Assembly (NCBI RefSeq): GCF_002332425.1
Contig: NZ_NRGS01000010.1
Coordinates: forward strand, 1 to 64,000
Source: Brachybacterium alimentarium
GTDB lineage: Bacteria; Actinomycetota; Actinomycetes; Actinomycetales; Dermabacteraceae
Direction: 5' to 3'
Length of the DNA: 64,000 nucleotides
The notes under the pieces were generated by a model that saw only the letters and a list, made by a program, of their open reading frames with translations, searched no databases and was not told the DNA's origin. Positions 33,802-41,442 of the stretch are shown here, one piece after another (the first letter of the stretch is position 1; the number at the start of each line of letters is the position of its first letter). A program made the position numbers and the translations under genes.

Positions 33802-34679
33802 TTCAGCGGCACCCAGCCCTCGCCGCACTGACCGCCGTACTCGGAGTTCTCGATCGTGACCTCGTCACCTGCAGCGTCGAGCAGGGGCTGGTAGCTGGCG
33901 GCCACCTCGTGGCTCCCCTCGGGGATGTAGTGGAAGATCAGCGACCGCCGGAAGCGGTCGGCGCTGGTGTTGGGCCGGGACCCATGGACCAGGCTGCCGT
34001 GGAAGATGAGCATGTCGCCCGCCTTCATGTCGGTCTGGACGACGCCGAGGTGCTCGGGGATGCGCACGGTGATCGACGTGAACGACTCGCTCGCATCGGC
34101 CTCCTCGGGGCACTCGATCTCATAGCGATGAGTGCCGGGCACAACGCCCAGCGCACCGTTCTCGGCATCGCAGTCATCGACCGCGATCCACGCCGCCACG
34201 CACGTCTCGGGATGGGACTGCAGGAAGTAGTTGTCCTGGTGCATCGCCTGGCCGCGGGCGCCGGCCGGCTTGAAGTAGAACATCGACTGCGCCGCCCACA
34301 CCGGGCCCACCGCCTCGATCACGCGTCCCATCACACGCTGCTCGAGCAGCCACCGGCGGGCGAGCCGACCCGGCTGGTGATCGTCGCGGTGGGGCTGGAT
34401 CATCCGCGGGTAGGCGTGCAGCGGGTCGTCCTCGCCGGTCTCGTCGAACGCCCCGCCGCTGCCGTCGGTCTCGATATGGCCGGTGAAGACGTCGCGGAGC
34501 TCGCGGACCTCCTCGTCGCTGAGCACTCCGCGCAGGTGGACGGCGCCGTTGCGCTCATAGGCGTCTGCGAGCTGTCGAGCATCCGGGCCCGCTCCGTCGA
34601 GCAGCTGGAGCCCGGTCACCTCGGAGACGTCCGGAGGGCCCACGGGTGTGTTCTGGGTGGTGTGCTGGGTGGTGGTCAT
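33795..34679 (-). CDS. Phytanoyl-CoA dioxygenase (PhyH) family Fe(II)/2-oxoglutarate oxygenase
   Basis: A 294-residue PhyH-family enzyme. The iron triad is H147-x-D149 (MHQDNYF) and H232 (HGSLVHGSRPN), followed by a 2-oxoglutarate-binding Arg (RFRRSLIFHY). GVVPGTHRYE is the conserved turn of the double-stranded beta helix. Its substrate is probably a small molecule, not phytanoyl-CoA; such genes occur beside AraC regulators in sugar and osmolyte contexts. It is divergent from an AraC gene (55-base gap), which probably controls it. ATG 34679 is where family similarity begins; the longer frame covers the promoter. Confidence 0.87.
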   Translation of the reverse strand: MTTTQHTTQNTPVGPPDVSEVTGLQLLDGAGPDARQLADAYERNGAVHLRGVLSDEEVRELRDVFTGHIETDGSGGAFDETGEDDPLHAYPRMIQPHRDDHQPGRLARRWLLEQRVMGRVIEAVGPVWAAQSMFYFKPAGARGQAMHQDNYFLQSHPETCVAAWIAVDDCDAENGALGVVPGTHRYEIECPEEADASESFTSITVRIPEHLGVVQTDMKAGDMLIFHGSLVHGSRPNTSADRFRRSLIFHYIPEGSHEVAASYQPLLDAAGDEVTIENSEYGGQCGEGWVPLNH

Positions 34680-34734
34680 GCTGTCAGTCTGGTTCCCTGG
34701 ACCTCTACGGACCAGGTGATCGGAGGGCGGGCAC

Positions 34735-35580
34735 ATGGACGATCCTGCTGTGCCCCGCCAGGCGGCGGCGGTCGAGGTCCCTGCTCCCCGGACGGGCCGG
34801 GTGCTCGCCGGCGAGTTCGAGCAGGACAGCGCATATCGCGTGCGTCGTTCCCGGGGCACCGAGGACTGGCTGCTGCTGCACACCGTCGGCGGCGGCGGGA
34901 TCGTGCACGCGTCCGACGGCACGGCACTGGTCACCGCCCCTGGCGACGCCGTGCTGCTGCGGCCCGGAGCGCTGCACGACTACGGCACCGATCCCACCGT
35001 CGGGACCTGGCACCTGCAGTACTGCCATGTCCACCCGCCCGCGACCTGGCTCGCCCTGCTGGACTGGCCCGAGGCGGCACCCGGCGTCGGCCGCATCCGG
35101 CTCGGGGCGGGGGTGGCCGGCCGCGTCCAGGAGCATCTGCGCAGCGCAGCCCGCGCCACGCGCCTCGCCGTCGGCCGCCCCGAGCTGTTCGCCCTCAACG
35201 GGATCGAGGCGGCTCTGCTCTGGTACGACACGCAGAACCCGCGGCAGCGCCAACAGCAGCTCGACGACCGGGTGCTGCGGGTCCTCGAGCACCTCGACGC
35301 GCACCTCACCGAGGAGCTCGAGGTCAGGCAGCTCGCCGCCGTCGCCCACCTCTCGCCCTCACGCCTCTCCCACCTGTTCACCGAGCAGGTGGGCACGTCC
35401 ATCACCCGCTACGTGCAGGACCAGCGGATGGAGCTCGCGGCGCGGCTGCTGGAGATGACGGGCGAACCGGTCGCGGAGGTGGCCCGGCGCGTCGGCTACC
35501 AGGACGCGCTGTACTTCTCGCGCCGCTTCCGCAGCCGGCACGGCGCCAGCCCGTCGGCCTATCGGGCCCAGCACCGCTGA
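34735..35580 (+). CDS. AraC family transcriptional regulator
   Basis: A 281-residue regulator with an N-terminal cupin-like sensor domain (HASDGTALVTAPGDAVLLRPGALHDYG) and a C-terminal double HTH (LDAHLTEELEVRQLAAVAHLSPSRLSHLF and VAEVARRVGYQDALYFSRRFRSRHGASPSAYR). GGAGGG precedes the ATG. It is divergent from the PhyH-type oxygenase and is the likely activator of that gene. A strong hairpin terminator follows. Confidence 0.9.
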   Translation: MDDPAVPRQAAAVEVPAPRTGRVLAGEFEQDSAYRVRRSRGTEDWLLLHTVGGGGIVHASDGTALVTAPGDAVLLRPGALHDYGTDPTVGTWHLQYCHVHPPATWLALLDWPEAAPGVGRIRLGAGVAGRVQEHLRSAARATRLAVGRPELFALNGIEAALLWYDTQNPRQRQQQLDDRVLRVLEHLDAHLTEELEVRQLAAVAHLSPSRLSHLFTEQVGTSITRYVQDQRMELAARLLEMTGEPVAEVARRVGYQDALYFSRRFRSRHGASPSAYRAQHR

Positions 35581-35585
35581 CGACG

Positions 35586-35629
35586 AAGGCCCCTCCTGTC
35601 TCACCTCTCAGCGGGACAGGAGGGGCCTT
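35586..35629. terminator. Bidirectional hairpin terminator between araC-type gene and RNase J
   Basis: A perfect 15-bp stem, AAGGCCCCTCCTGTC (35586-35600) with GACAGGAGGGGCCTT (35615-35629), separates the convergent AraC and RNase J genes. It ends in AA/TT on each side with no longer U-tract, typical of actinobacterial terminators. Confidence 0.85.
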
Positions 35630-35643
35630 GCCGGCGGACGCGA

Positions 35644-37329
35644 TCAGGCGTCGACGACCACAGCCATCACTGCGGGCTCGCGGCGGTAGATGCGGCGCAG
35701 GTAGTTGCTGACGGCCTCGACGATGATGTTCTCGATCTCGCCGATGTCGTCGATCTTGTCCTGCTTCGCGCGGGCCAGCGCCTTGGTCACCTGGGTCTCG
35801 GCACCGTCGAAGGTGCGTGCATCGTGCACGAACCCCTTGGTGAGGAACTCCAGCGGCTCGGTGGGCTGGTTGGTCTTGGGGTCGATCAGCGCGACGACGG
35901 TGACCACGCCCCCGCCGCTGAGCAGGCGACGCTCTGCGAGCGTGTCCTCGGTGGCCGCACCGATGGTCTGGCCGTCGACGTAGACCAGTCCGGCCTCGAC
36001 CTTGCCCGAGATCTTCGCGTGGCCGTCGATCAGGTCGACGGTGACGCCGTCCTGGCCCACGACGATGCGGTTCTCCGGGACACCGGTGCGACGGGCCAGC
36101 TCGGCGTTGGCGTGCAGGTGCTTGGACTCGCCGTGCACCGGCATGACGTTCTTCGGGCGCACGATGTTGTAGCAGTACACGAGCTCGCCGGCGCTCGCGT
36201 GGCCGGAGACGTGCACCTTCGCGTTGCCCTTGTGGACGATGTTCGCGCCGAGGTCGGTGAGCTTGTTGATGATCCCGTAGATGGCGTTCTCGTTGCCGGG
36301 GATCAGCGAGCTCGCCATCAGCACGGTGTCGCCCTCGCCGACCTGGATCTGGTGGTCGCCGTTGGCCATCCGCGCGAGCGCCGCCATCGGCTCACCCTGT
36401 GAACCGGTGCAGATCAGCGTGATCTTGTGGTCCGGCATCGACTGGATCTTGCGGAAGTCGACGACGAGGCCCTTGGGGATCTCCAGGTAGCCGAGGTCGC
36501 GCGCGATCCCCATGTTGCGCACCATCGAGCGGCCCACGAAGGCCACCTTGCGACCGTTGGCGTGGGCGGCGTTGAGCACCTGCTGGATGCGGTGCACGTG
36601 GCTCGCGAAGCTGGAGACGATGATCCGTCGCGGGGAGGTGGTGAACACTCGGTCGATCGCGGGGTTGAGGTCCTGCTCGGACATCGTGAACCCGGGGACC
36701 TCGGCGTTGGTGGAGTCCGTGAGGAACAGGTCCACGCCCTCCTCGCCGAGCCGCGCGAAGGCGCGCAGGTCGGTGATGCGGTTGTCCAGCGGGAACTGGT
36801 CCATCTTGAAGTCGCCGGTGTGCAGCACGGAGCCGGCCTTGGTGCGGATCATGACCGCGAGGGCATCCGGGATCGAGTGGTTGACCGCGACGAACTCGAG
36901 GTCGAACGACCCCATCTTGCGGTGCTCCCCGGCCTCGACCTGGATGGTCTTCGGCGTGATGCGGTGCTCCTTGAGCTTCGCCGTGATGAAGGCGAGCGTC
37001 AGCTCGGAGCCGATCAGGGGGATGTCCGGCCGCTCCTTGAGCAGGTACGGGACGCCGCCGATGTGGTCCTCGTGGCCGTGGGTGAGGACGATGCACTCGA
37101 TGTCGTCGAGGCGATCACGGATGGACGTGAAGTCCGGCAGGATCACGTCGATGCCGGGCTGGTGCTCCTCGGGGAAGAGCACGCCGCAGTCGACGATCAT
37201 CAGCTTGCCGGCATGCTCGAACACCGTCATGTTGCGGCCGACCTCGCCGAGGCCGCCGAGCGGGGTGATGCGCATGCCTCGCTTGGCCAGGCGCGGGGGT
37301 GCGGTGAGCTTGCGTGCGGGAGAGGGCAT
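35644..37329 (-). CDS. rnj: Ribonuclease J
   Basis: Metallo-beta-lactamase-fold endo/5'-exoribonuclease for mRNA decay and rRNA maturation. The 561-residue protein has the two-metal motif H84-G-H86-E-D88-H89 (LTHGHEDHIGG), IPLGGLGEVGRN-like start (ITPLGGLGEVGRNM), HTGDFKMD, the beta-CASP domain (IVSSFASHVHRIQQV) and VSGHAS before a C-terminal domain. Length is normal. No clear ribosome site precedes the ATG; the gene could be leaderless. It lies downstream of the pectinase operon on the same strand with a 192-bp gap that has no gene. Confidence 0.95.
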   Translation of the reverse strand: MPSPARKLTAPPRLAKRGMRITPLGGLGEVGRNMTVFEHAGKLMIVDCGVLFPEEHQPGIDVILPDFTSIRDRLDDIECIVLTHGHEDHIGGVPYLLKERPDIPLIGSELTLAFITAKLKEHRITPKTIQVEAGEHRKMGSFDLEFVAVNHSIPDALAVMIRTKAGSVLHTGDFKMDQFPLDNRITDLRAFARLGEEGVDLFLTDSTNAEVPGFTMSEQDLNPAIDRVFTTSPRRIIVSSFASHVHRIQQVLNAAHANGRKVAFVGRSMVRNMGIARDLGYLEIPKGLVVDFRKIQSMPDHKITLICTGSQGEPMAALARMANGDHQIQVGEGDTVLMASSLIPGNENAIYGIINKLTDLGANIVHKGNAKVHVSGHASAGELVYCYNIVRPKNVMPVHGESKHLHANAELARRTGVPENRIVVGQDGVTVDLIDGHAKISGKVEAGLVYVDGQTIGAATEDTLAERRLLSGGGVVTVVALIDPKTNQPTEPLEFLTKGFVHDARTFDGAETQVTKALARAKQDKIDDIGEIENIIVEAVSNYLRRIYRREPAVMAVVVDA

Positions 37330-37521
37330 GGAGGAATCTCAATCGTTGAACGGTCAGGGTCTCAAGAGTCGGGTGTCGCGCGCGGCGCAGGGGCCGCAGC
37401 AGCGTTCACAGCATTCACGGTACGGCAGGAGAGGCCTCCGAACCGCGCTCATGCCGTAAAGGCCACGTTTGTCACGGCGATCCGCGCCTGCGGCCGACGG
37501 TCTCCCGCGGCCGACGACTGC

Positions 37522-38457
37522 TCAGCCCAGTCGCTGCACCAGCGCCTCGAGGGACCGCTCGGCGCGGAACGCATGCCCGGCGTCGGTGACGACGAGCTCC
37601 GGCGCGGGCGCCCCCATCGCCTCCCAGACCGGGGCGAGCTGCGCGAAGGAGCGTCGGGTCGCCTCGATCGGGAAGATGTGGTCGCGCTCCCCCGCCTCCA
37701 GCACCAGCGGACGCGGGGCGATGAGAGCGGCGATGTCCGCCATCTCGAGGTCCGGAAGCACTCCGGGGATGATGTTGCAGGGGCAGTGCCGGATCGAGCA
37801 CAGGCTCGCCTCGAAGCTGCAGAAATAGCTCGCGACCAGGGCTCCCGCGATCGTCGGATCCGCTGCCGCCAGGAGCAGGGAGACCGCTCCGCCGCCGGAT
37901 CCGCCGGCCACGCCCACCCGCTGCGGATCCACGCCGGGCAGTCGGCGCAGGGCGTGCACTGCGGCCTGGGCGTCGGCCGCTCGAGCCCCCATCAGCGGCT
38001 GCCCGCGCAGCAGATACCGCGCCGCGTCGATGCCGCAGGAGTTCTCCGTCGGCTCGTAGGGCACCGCGCCGGCAGGCCGTGGGAAGCGCCGACGACCGAA
38101 GCTGATCATCTCCGGGCACAGCACCGTCAGCCCGGCCCGGACCAGCTTGTGGGCGAGGCCGTCGTGGTAGTCGTCGGCCGGATCCGTGGCCACCAGATCG
38201 TCGATGCCGCCGCCATGTCCGGCCACGAGCACCACCGCGGCGCCGGTGGCGACCTCCGGGGCCGGGCGCAGGAGGAAGGCGGGGATCGCCTCTCCGTCGG
38301 CCGTGACCAGGCGCGTCGTGATCGCACCGTGCTCGTCGGCCGGGGCGGCGCCGTCCGCTTCCTCCACCAGATGCGCGCTGTCGTCGCCGGGCGTGGGCAT
38401 CGCGAGGCCGAGCAGGCCGCGCAGCCGTTCTCGTCGGCTCTCGGGGGTGATCATCAT
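37522..38457 (-). CDS. Alpha/beta hydrolase (acetyl-esterase-like)
   Basis: A 311-residue alpha/beta hydrolase of the dienelactone-hydrolase/acetylxylan-esterase-like group. The nucleophile is S187 in VAGGSGGGAV; the acid is likely in EAGERDHIFP and the base His in VTDAGHAF. No signal peptide is seen. ATG 38457 overlaps the upstream pectate lyase stop (ATGA), and the gene ends a long pectin operon, so it probably removes acetyl or other ester groups from imported pectic oligomers. Exact specificity cannot be read from the sequence. Confidence 0.82.
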   Translation of the reverse strand: MMITPESRRERLRGLLGLAMPTPGDDSAHLVEEADGAAPADEHGAITTRLVTADGEAIPAFLLRPAPEVATGAAVVLVAGHGGGIDDLVATDPADDYHDGLAHKLVRAGLTVLCPEMISFGRRRFPRPAGAVPYEPTENSCGIDAARYLLRGQPLMGARAADAQAAVHALRRLPGVDPQRVGVAGGSGGGAVSLLLAAADPTIAGALVASYFCSFEASLCSIRHCPCNIIPGVLPDLEMADIAALIAPRPLVLEAGERDHIFPIEATRRSFAQLAPVWEAMGAPAPELVVTDAGHAFRAERSLEALVQRLG

Positions 38458-39875
38458 GAGCGGCAGTCTGCCCCGATCCGGCCGCGCACGGGCCCGAAGC
38501 GGGGACCGGACCATGACTGGACCGCGGCGTCCACGCGGGTGACCTCGTCGACGCAGGCGCGCAGAGCGGGCTCCCAGGAGGTGTCCTCCGCCAGCTGCGA
38601 GTCCTCAGGGGCCTGGGCGTTGTAGGCCTCGCGCAGGTCCACCTCACGGCGGTCCACGAGGTTCCCATGGGTGGCGATCTCCGTGCCCTTGAGCACCGAG
38701 ATCAGGTCGCCGGGCTCGGCCGCGCCGCCGGTGGTGAAGCTGTTCGCCTCGACCCACAGGTGCGAGTCGTAGCCGACACCGAGGGAGTATCCGTAGCCCA
38801 CGGTCTGGTCCTCGCTGATGGCGTAGTGGTTGTTGTAGACGTCGACCTGCCCGAACCGCACTCGCGGGGCGCGCTGGCCCACGCCCTCGTACAGGTTGTG
38901 GTGGAAGGTCGCCCGGAGCCTGCCGGGGTCGCCCCGATCAGGGCTGTCGGTCGAGCCGACCAGGGTCAGCTTGTCGTGGTCTCGGAAGGTGTTCCAGCTG
39001 ACGGTGACCAGGTCCGAGCCGTTGGTGAGGTCCAGCGCTCCGTCATGACGCTGATAGATCCGCCCGAAGTAGCTCGGCAGCTGGTCGTCCGTCATCGGCT
39101 CGTCGGTGAAGGCGTTGTGGTCCACCCAGATGTTCGTGGAGCCGTCCACGATCCTCACGCTGTCGTACTCGCTGTTCCAGTTGCCGTCGGCGCCGTCGGT
39201 CGGGTCCCAGGAGGGGAAGCAGTCGTAGGTGTCGGCGAACTCCAGGTTGCGCAGGATGACGTTGTCGACGCCCTTCACCGAGAGCGATGCCCCGGTGAAT
39301 CCCGCGCCGCCGGTCGCGCCGATGATCGTGGTGTTCGACGGGACGGGGACGGCGATCAGGGCGCTCTGCTTCGCGGCCGCCGCCCGACGGCTGTCCTCCT
39401 GGGCGCCCTCGGGCTCACGATCGGTTCCCCAGGTCTCGGGGTCGTAGGCCTCCAGATAGGCGTCGAGGTCGAACCCGGTGCCCGCGGCGAGCTCCTCGCA
39501 GGTGATCGGAGCTCCGTCCTCGTCCGCGTTCATCGGGATGTTCCCGTGCACGCGGACGATCGCGGGCTCGTCGCCGGCGCTGTCGAGGGCGGCGAGCAGC
39601 TCGCTGCGCGTGGAGACGTCGTACACGTGCTCGGAGGAGGCGGCCGAGCCGCCCGTGGTGCCGCCGTCCGCGCTCCCCCAGCCGTCGCCGTCGCCGAGCA
39701 CCTGACGCTCCGTGATCGCCGTGGCCCGCGCGGCGTCGGCGGTGGGGGCTGCGGCAGCGACGCCCGGCACCGTGGCTACCAGGGCGGCCGCGGCGGCGAC
39801 GCAGGCGAGGTGTCGGCCTGTGCTGGCCAGGCTGGTCAGGCCGTGCAGGGGTCGCGGGGACGTGCGGATGATCAT
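38454..39875 (-). CDS. Secreted pectate lyase (PL1)
   Basis: Extracellular beta-helix polysaccharide lyase, 473 residues. A signal peptide (hydrophobic CVAAAAALVATVPGVAAAA) precedes the domain. TNIWVDHNAF carries the family wVDH motif; WNTFRDHDKLTLVG and RATFHHNLYEGVGQRAPRVRFG hold the Ca-binding and catalytic Arg region. It cleaves de-esterified polygalacturonate by beta-elimination. GAGG lies 6 bases before ATG 39875, in a leader nearly identical to those of the next two genes. Translationally coupled to the downstream esterase. Confidence 0.92.
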   Translation of the reverse strand: MIIRTSPRPLHGLTSLASTGRHLACVAAAAALVATVPGVAAAAPTADAARATAITERQVLGDGDGWGSADGGTTGGSAASSEHVYDVSTRSELLAALDSAGDEPAIVRVHGNIPMNADEDGAPITCEELAAGTGFDLDAYLEAYDPETWGTDREPEGAQEDSRRAAAAKQSALIAVPVPSNTTIIGATGGAGFTGASLSVKGVDNVILRNLEFADTYDCFPSWDPTDGADGNWNSEYDSVRIVDGSTNIWVDHNAFTDEPMTDDQLPSYFGRIYQRHDGALDLTNGSDLVTVSWNTFRDHDKLTLVGSTDSPDRGDPGRLRATFHHNLYEGVGQRAPRVRFGQVDVYNNHYAISEDQTVGYGYSLGVGYDSHLWVEANSFTTGGAAEPGDLISVLKGTEIATHGNLVDRREVDLREAYNAQAPEDSQLAEDTSWEPALRACVDEVTRVDAAVQSWSGPRFGPVRGRIGADCRS

Positions 39876-39893
39876 GATCTTCCTCGATCTGTC
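39869..39893 (-). repeat. Shared leader copy 1 (pectate lyase genes)
   Basis: The segment containing start codon and Shine-Dalgarno reads CATGATCTTCCTCGATCTGTC on the plus strand; related copies occur at 41417 and 43474. Confidence 0.75.
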
Positions 39894-39922
39894 GTCAGGG
39901 GGCAGGGAACAGGCGGCTGAAC

Positions 39923-41419
39923 TCATGTGCGCGGGTCGGAGACCTCGTGGGGCCCACCGCGCATCACCACGTCCGCGAGCAGGAGGCTGTCGTCGAGGGA
40001 CCGCAGCGGATAGGCCGGAGCCTCTCCTCCCTGCGCCTCGTCGTACGCGTTCTCCAGCGTGAGGGCGCGGAGGGAGACGTCCTGGGCGAGCACCGTGACC
40101 GTCGCCCAGTCGTGTGCGGGTTTGTCATACGTGACCACGACGTCCTCGGGGTTCCCTGATGCCCCGCGGATCACGAGACCGTCGCAGCCGGGCCACAGCG
40201 AGAGGACTTCCCGATAGACGCCGGGATGGACGACGATCTCGACCTCGTGCGGGCTCCGCCAGGCGGCACCGATCGCCGCGTGGATCGAGGCGAGATCGCC
40301 GCTGTCGTCCTGGGCCACATGGAGAGTGCGCGGAATGTGCTCTCTGCGGGCGTGCGGCCCGGCATCGCGGGACAGCAGGTCTCGTACCGCGTCGACGGGA
40401 TCGAGCTCGTAGTCGTAGTGATCAGCCGGGTCCGCCTCGATGCCGGTGTCCTCCCAGCTGCCCCAGGAGCCCGCGTTCAGGTTGCCGTTCTGGGCGACCC
40501 GGGAGAGTTCATCGCTCGTTCCGATCGGGTTGCGGACGGAGTCGAAGACACTGTGCTCGACGAGCAGCTGGGTGGCCCCACGCGACGCCATGCCGTAGGA
40601 GCTCGCACCCTCCAGCCAGCAGTTGTAGACGTGCCCGATCTTCACCTGGTCGATGCTGCCGTTGCGCTGATGCACGTTGGAGAAGCGGTTGTGGTGCAGG
40701 GTGAGGGTGGTGACGAGGTCATCGGTCCAGCCCACTCCGAGTGTCTTGTTGTGGTCACGGAAGACGGACCACGACACGGTGACGTTCGTGGAGTTCTTGC
40801 GGATGTCGACCTGGCCGTCCCCCAGCCGAGCGAACTCGCAGTGATCGATCCACACATGGTGCGAGGTGTCCACGCGGATGCCGTCATTGTCGTTGGTATA
40901 GAACTTCCCGTCCCAGTCGCCCGCGACGAAGGAGTCGCGGACGGTGAGGTTGCGGATCACGACGTTGGACACCTCGGGAAGGCGCAGACCGCCGCCGACG
41001 AGCTCTGCCCCACGGCTGATCCCGAGGATGCTCGTGTTCGATGCGACGTCGGTCATCGTGCCCACCGGGAAGGCGATCGTGCCCTCGACGAGGACGATCG
41101 TCGGTTCCTCCGCGCCGACGGCGCCGGCGAACTCCTCGGCGGAGCCGACGGTGACCACGCGACCACCGAGACCACCGGTGGTGCCGTGCGGCAGCTCGTC
41201 GGTGGGGAGGGCCGCGAAGCCCGTCGCGTGCGGGGACCAGATGCGTCCGGACGCCGTCGAGCGGCCTGCCGGGACGCGCATGAGGCGCAGCAGCTCGTCG
41301 GCCGGGGATCGTGACTCCCGGGGCCGCGCGATGGCGGGGTTCGCGGCGCCGAGGAGAGCGGCACCGCTGAGGGTGAGACCGGCGAGGGCCGGCAGAGCCC
41401 GACGGGGGATGGAGTGCAT
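39923..41419 (-). CDS. Secreted pectate lyase (PL1) with truncated CE8 domain
   Basis: A 498-residue protein. Signal peptide (ALAGLTLSGAALLGAANPAIA), then a PL1 beta-helix with HHVWIDHCEF, WSVFRDHNKTLGVGWTDD and LTLHHNRFSNVHQRNGSID. From about residue 365 it matches the start of the pectin methylesterase domain of the next gene (RTLHVAQDDSGDLASIHAAIGAAWRS), but it stops at about 130 residues, before the GNQDT, DFIYG and Arg catalytic segments. The CE8 part is therefore non-catalytic; it may be a remnant of a tandem duplication. The PL1 domain looks intact. Same leader as its neighbours. Confidence 0.88.
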   Translation of the reverse strand: MHSIPRRALPALAGLTLSGAALLGAANPAIARPRESRSPADELLRLMRVPAGRSTASGRIWSPHATGFAALPTDELPHGTTGGLGGRVVTVGSAEEFAGAVGAEEPTIVLVEGTIAFPVGTMTDVASNTSILGISRGAELVGGGLRLPEVSNVVIRNLTVRDSFVAGDWDGKFYTNDNDGIRVDTSHHVWIDHCEFARLGDGQVDIRKNSTNVTVSWSVFRDHNKTLGVGWTDDLVTTLTLHHNRFSNVHQRNGSIDQVKIGHVYNCWLEGASSYGMASRGATQLLVEHSVFDSVRNPIGTSDELSRVAQNGNLNAGSWGSWEDTGIEADPADHYDYELDPVDAVRDLLSRDAGPHARREHIPRTLHVAQDDSGDLASIHAAIGAAWRSPHEVEIVVHPGVYREVLSLWPGCDGLVIRGASGNPEDVVVTYDKPAHDWATVTVLAQDVSLRALTLENAYDEAQGGEAPAYPLRSLDDSLLLADVVMRGGPHEVSDPRT

Positions 41420-41441
41420 GATCGTCCTTGATCTGTGAGGG
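41417..41441 (-). repeat. Shared leader copy 2
   Basis: CATGATCGTCCTTGATCTGTG (plus strand), the start and Shine-Dalgarno region of the truncated PL1-CE8 gene. Confidence 0.7.
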
Positions 41442-41442
41442 G

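Noticed and set aside
37330-37521. Gene or RNA between RNase J and the esterase
   Set aside because: No start with a ribosome site, no hairpin or conserved RNA features seen in the 192 bases.
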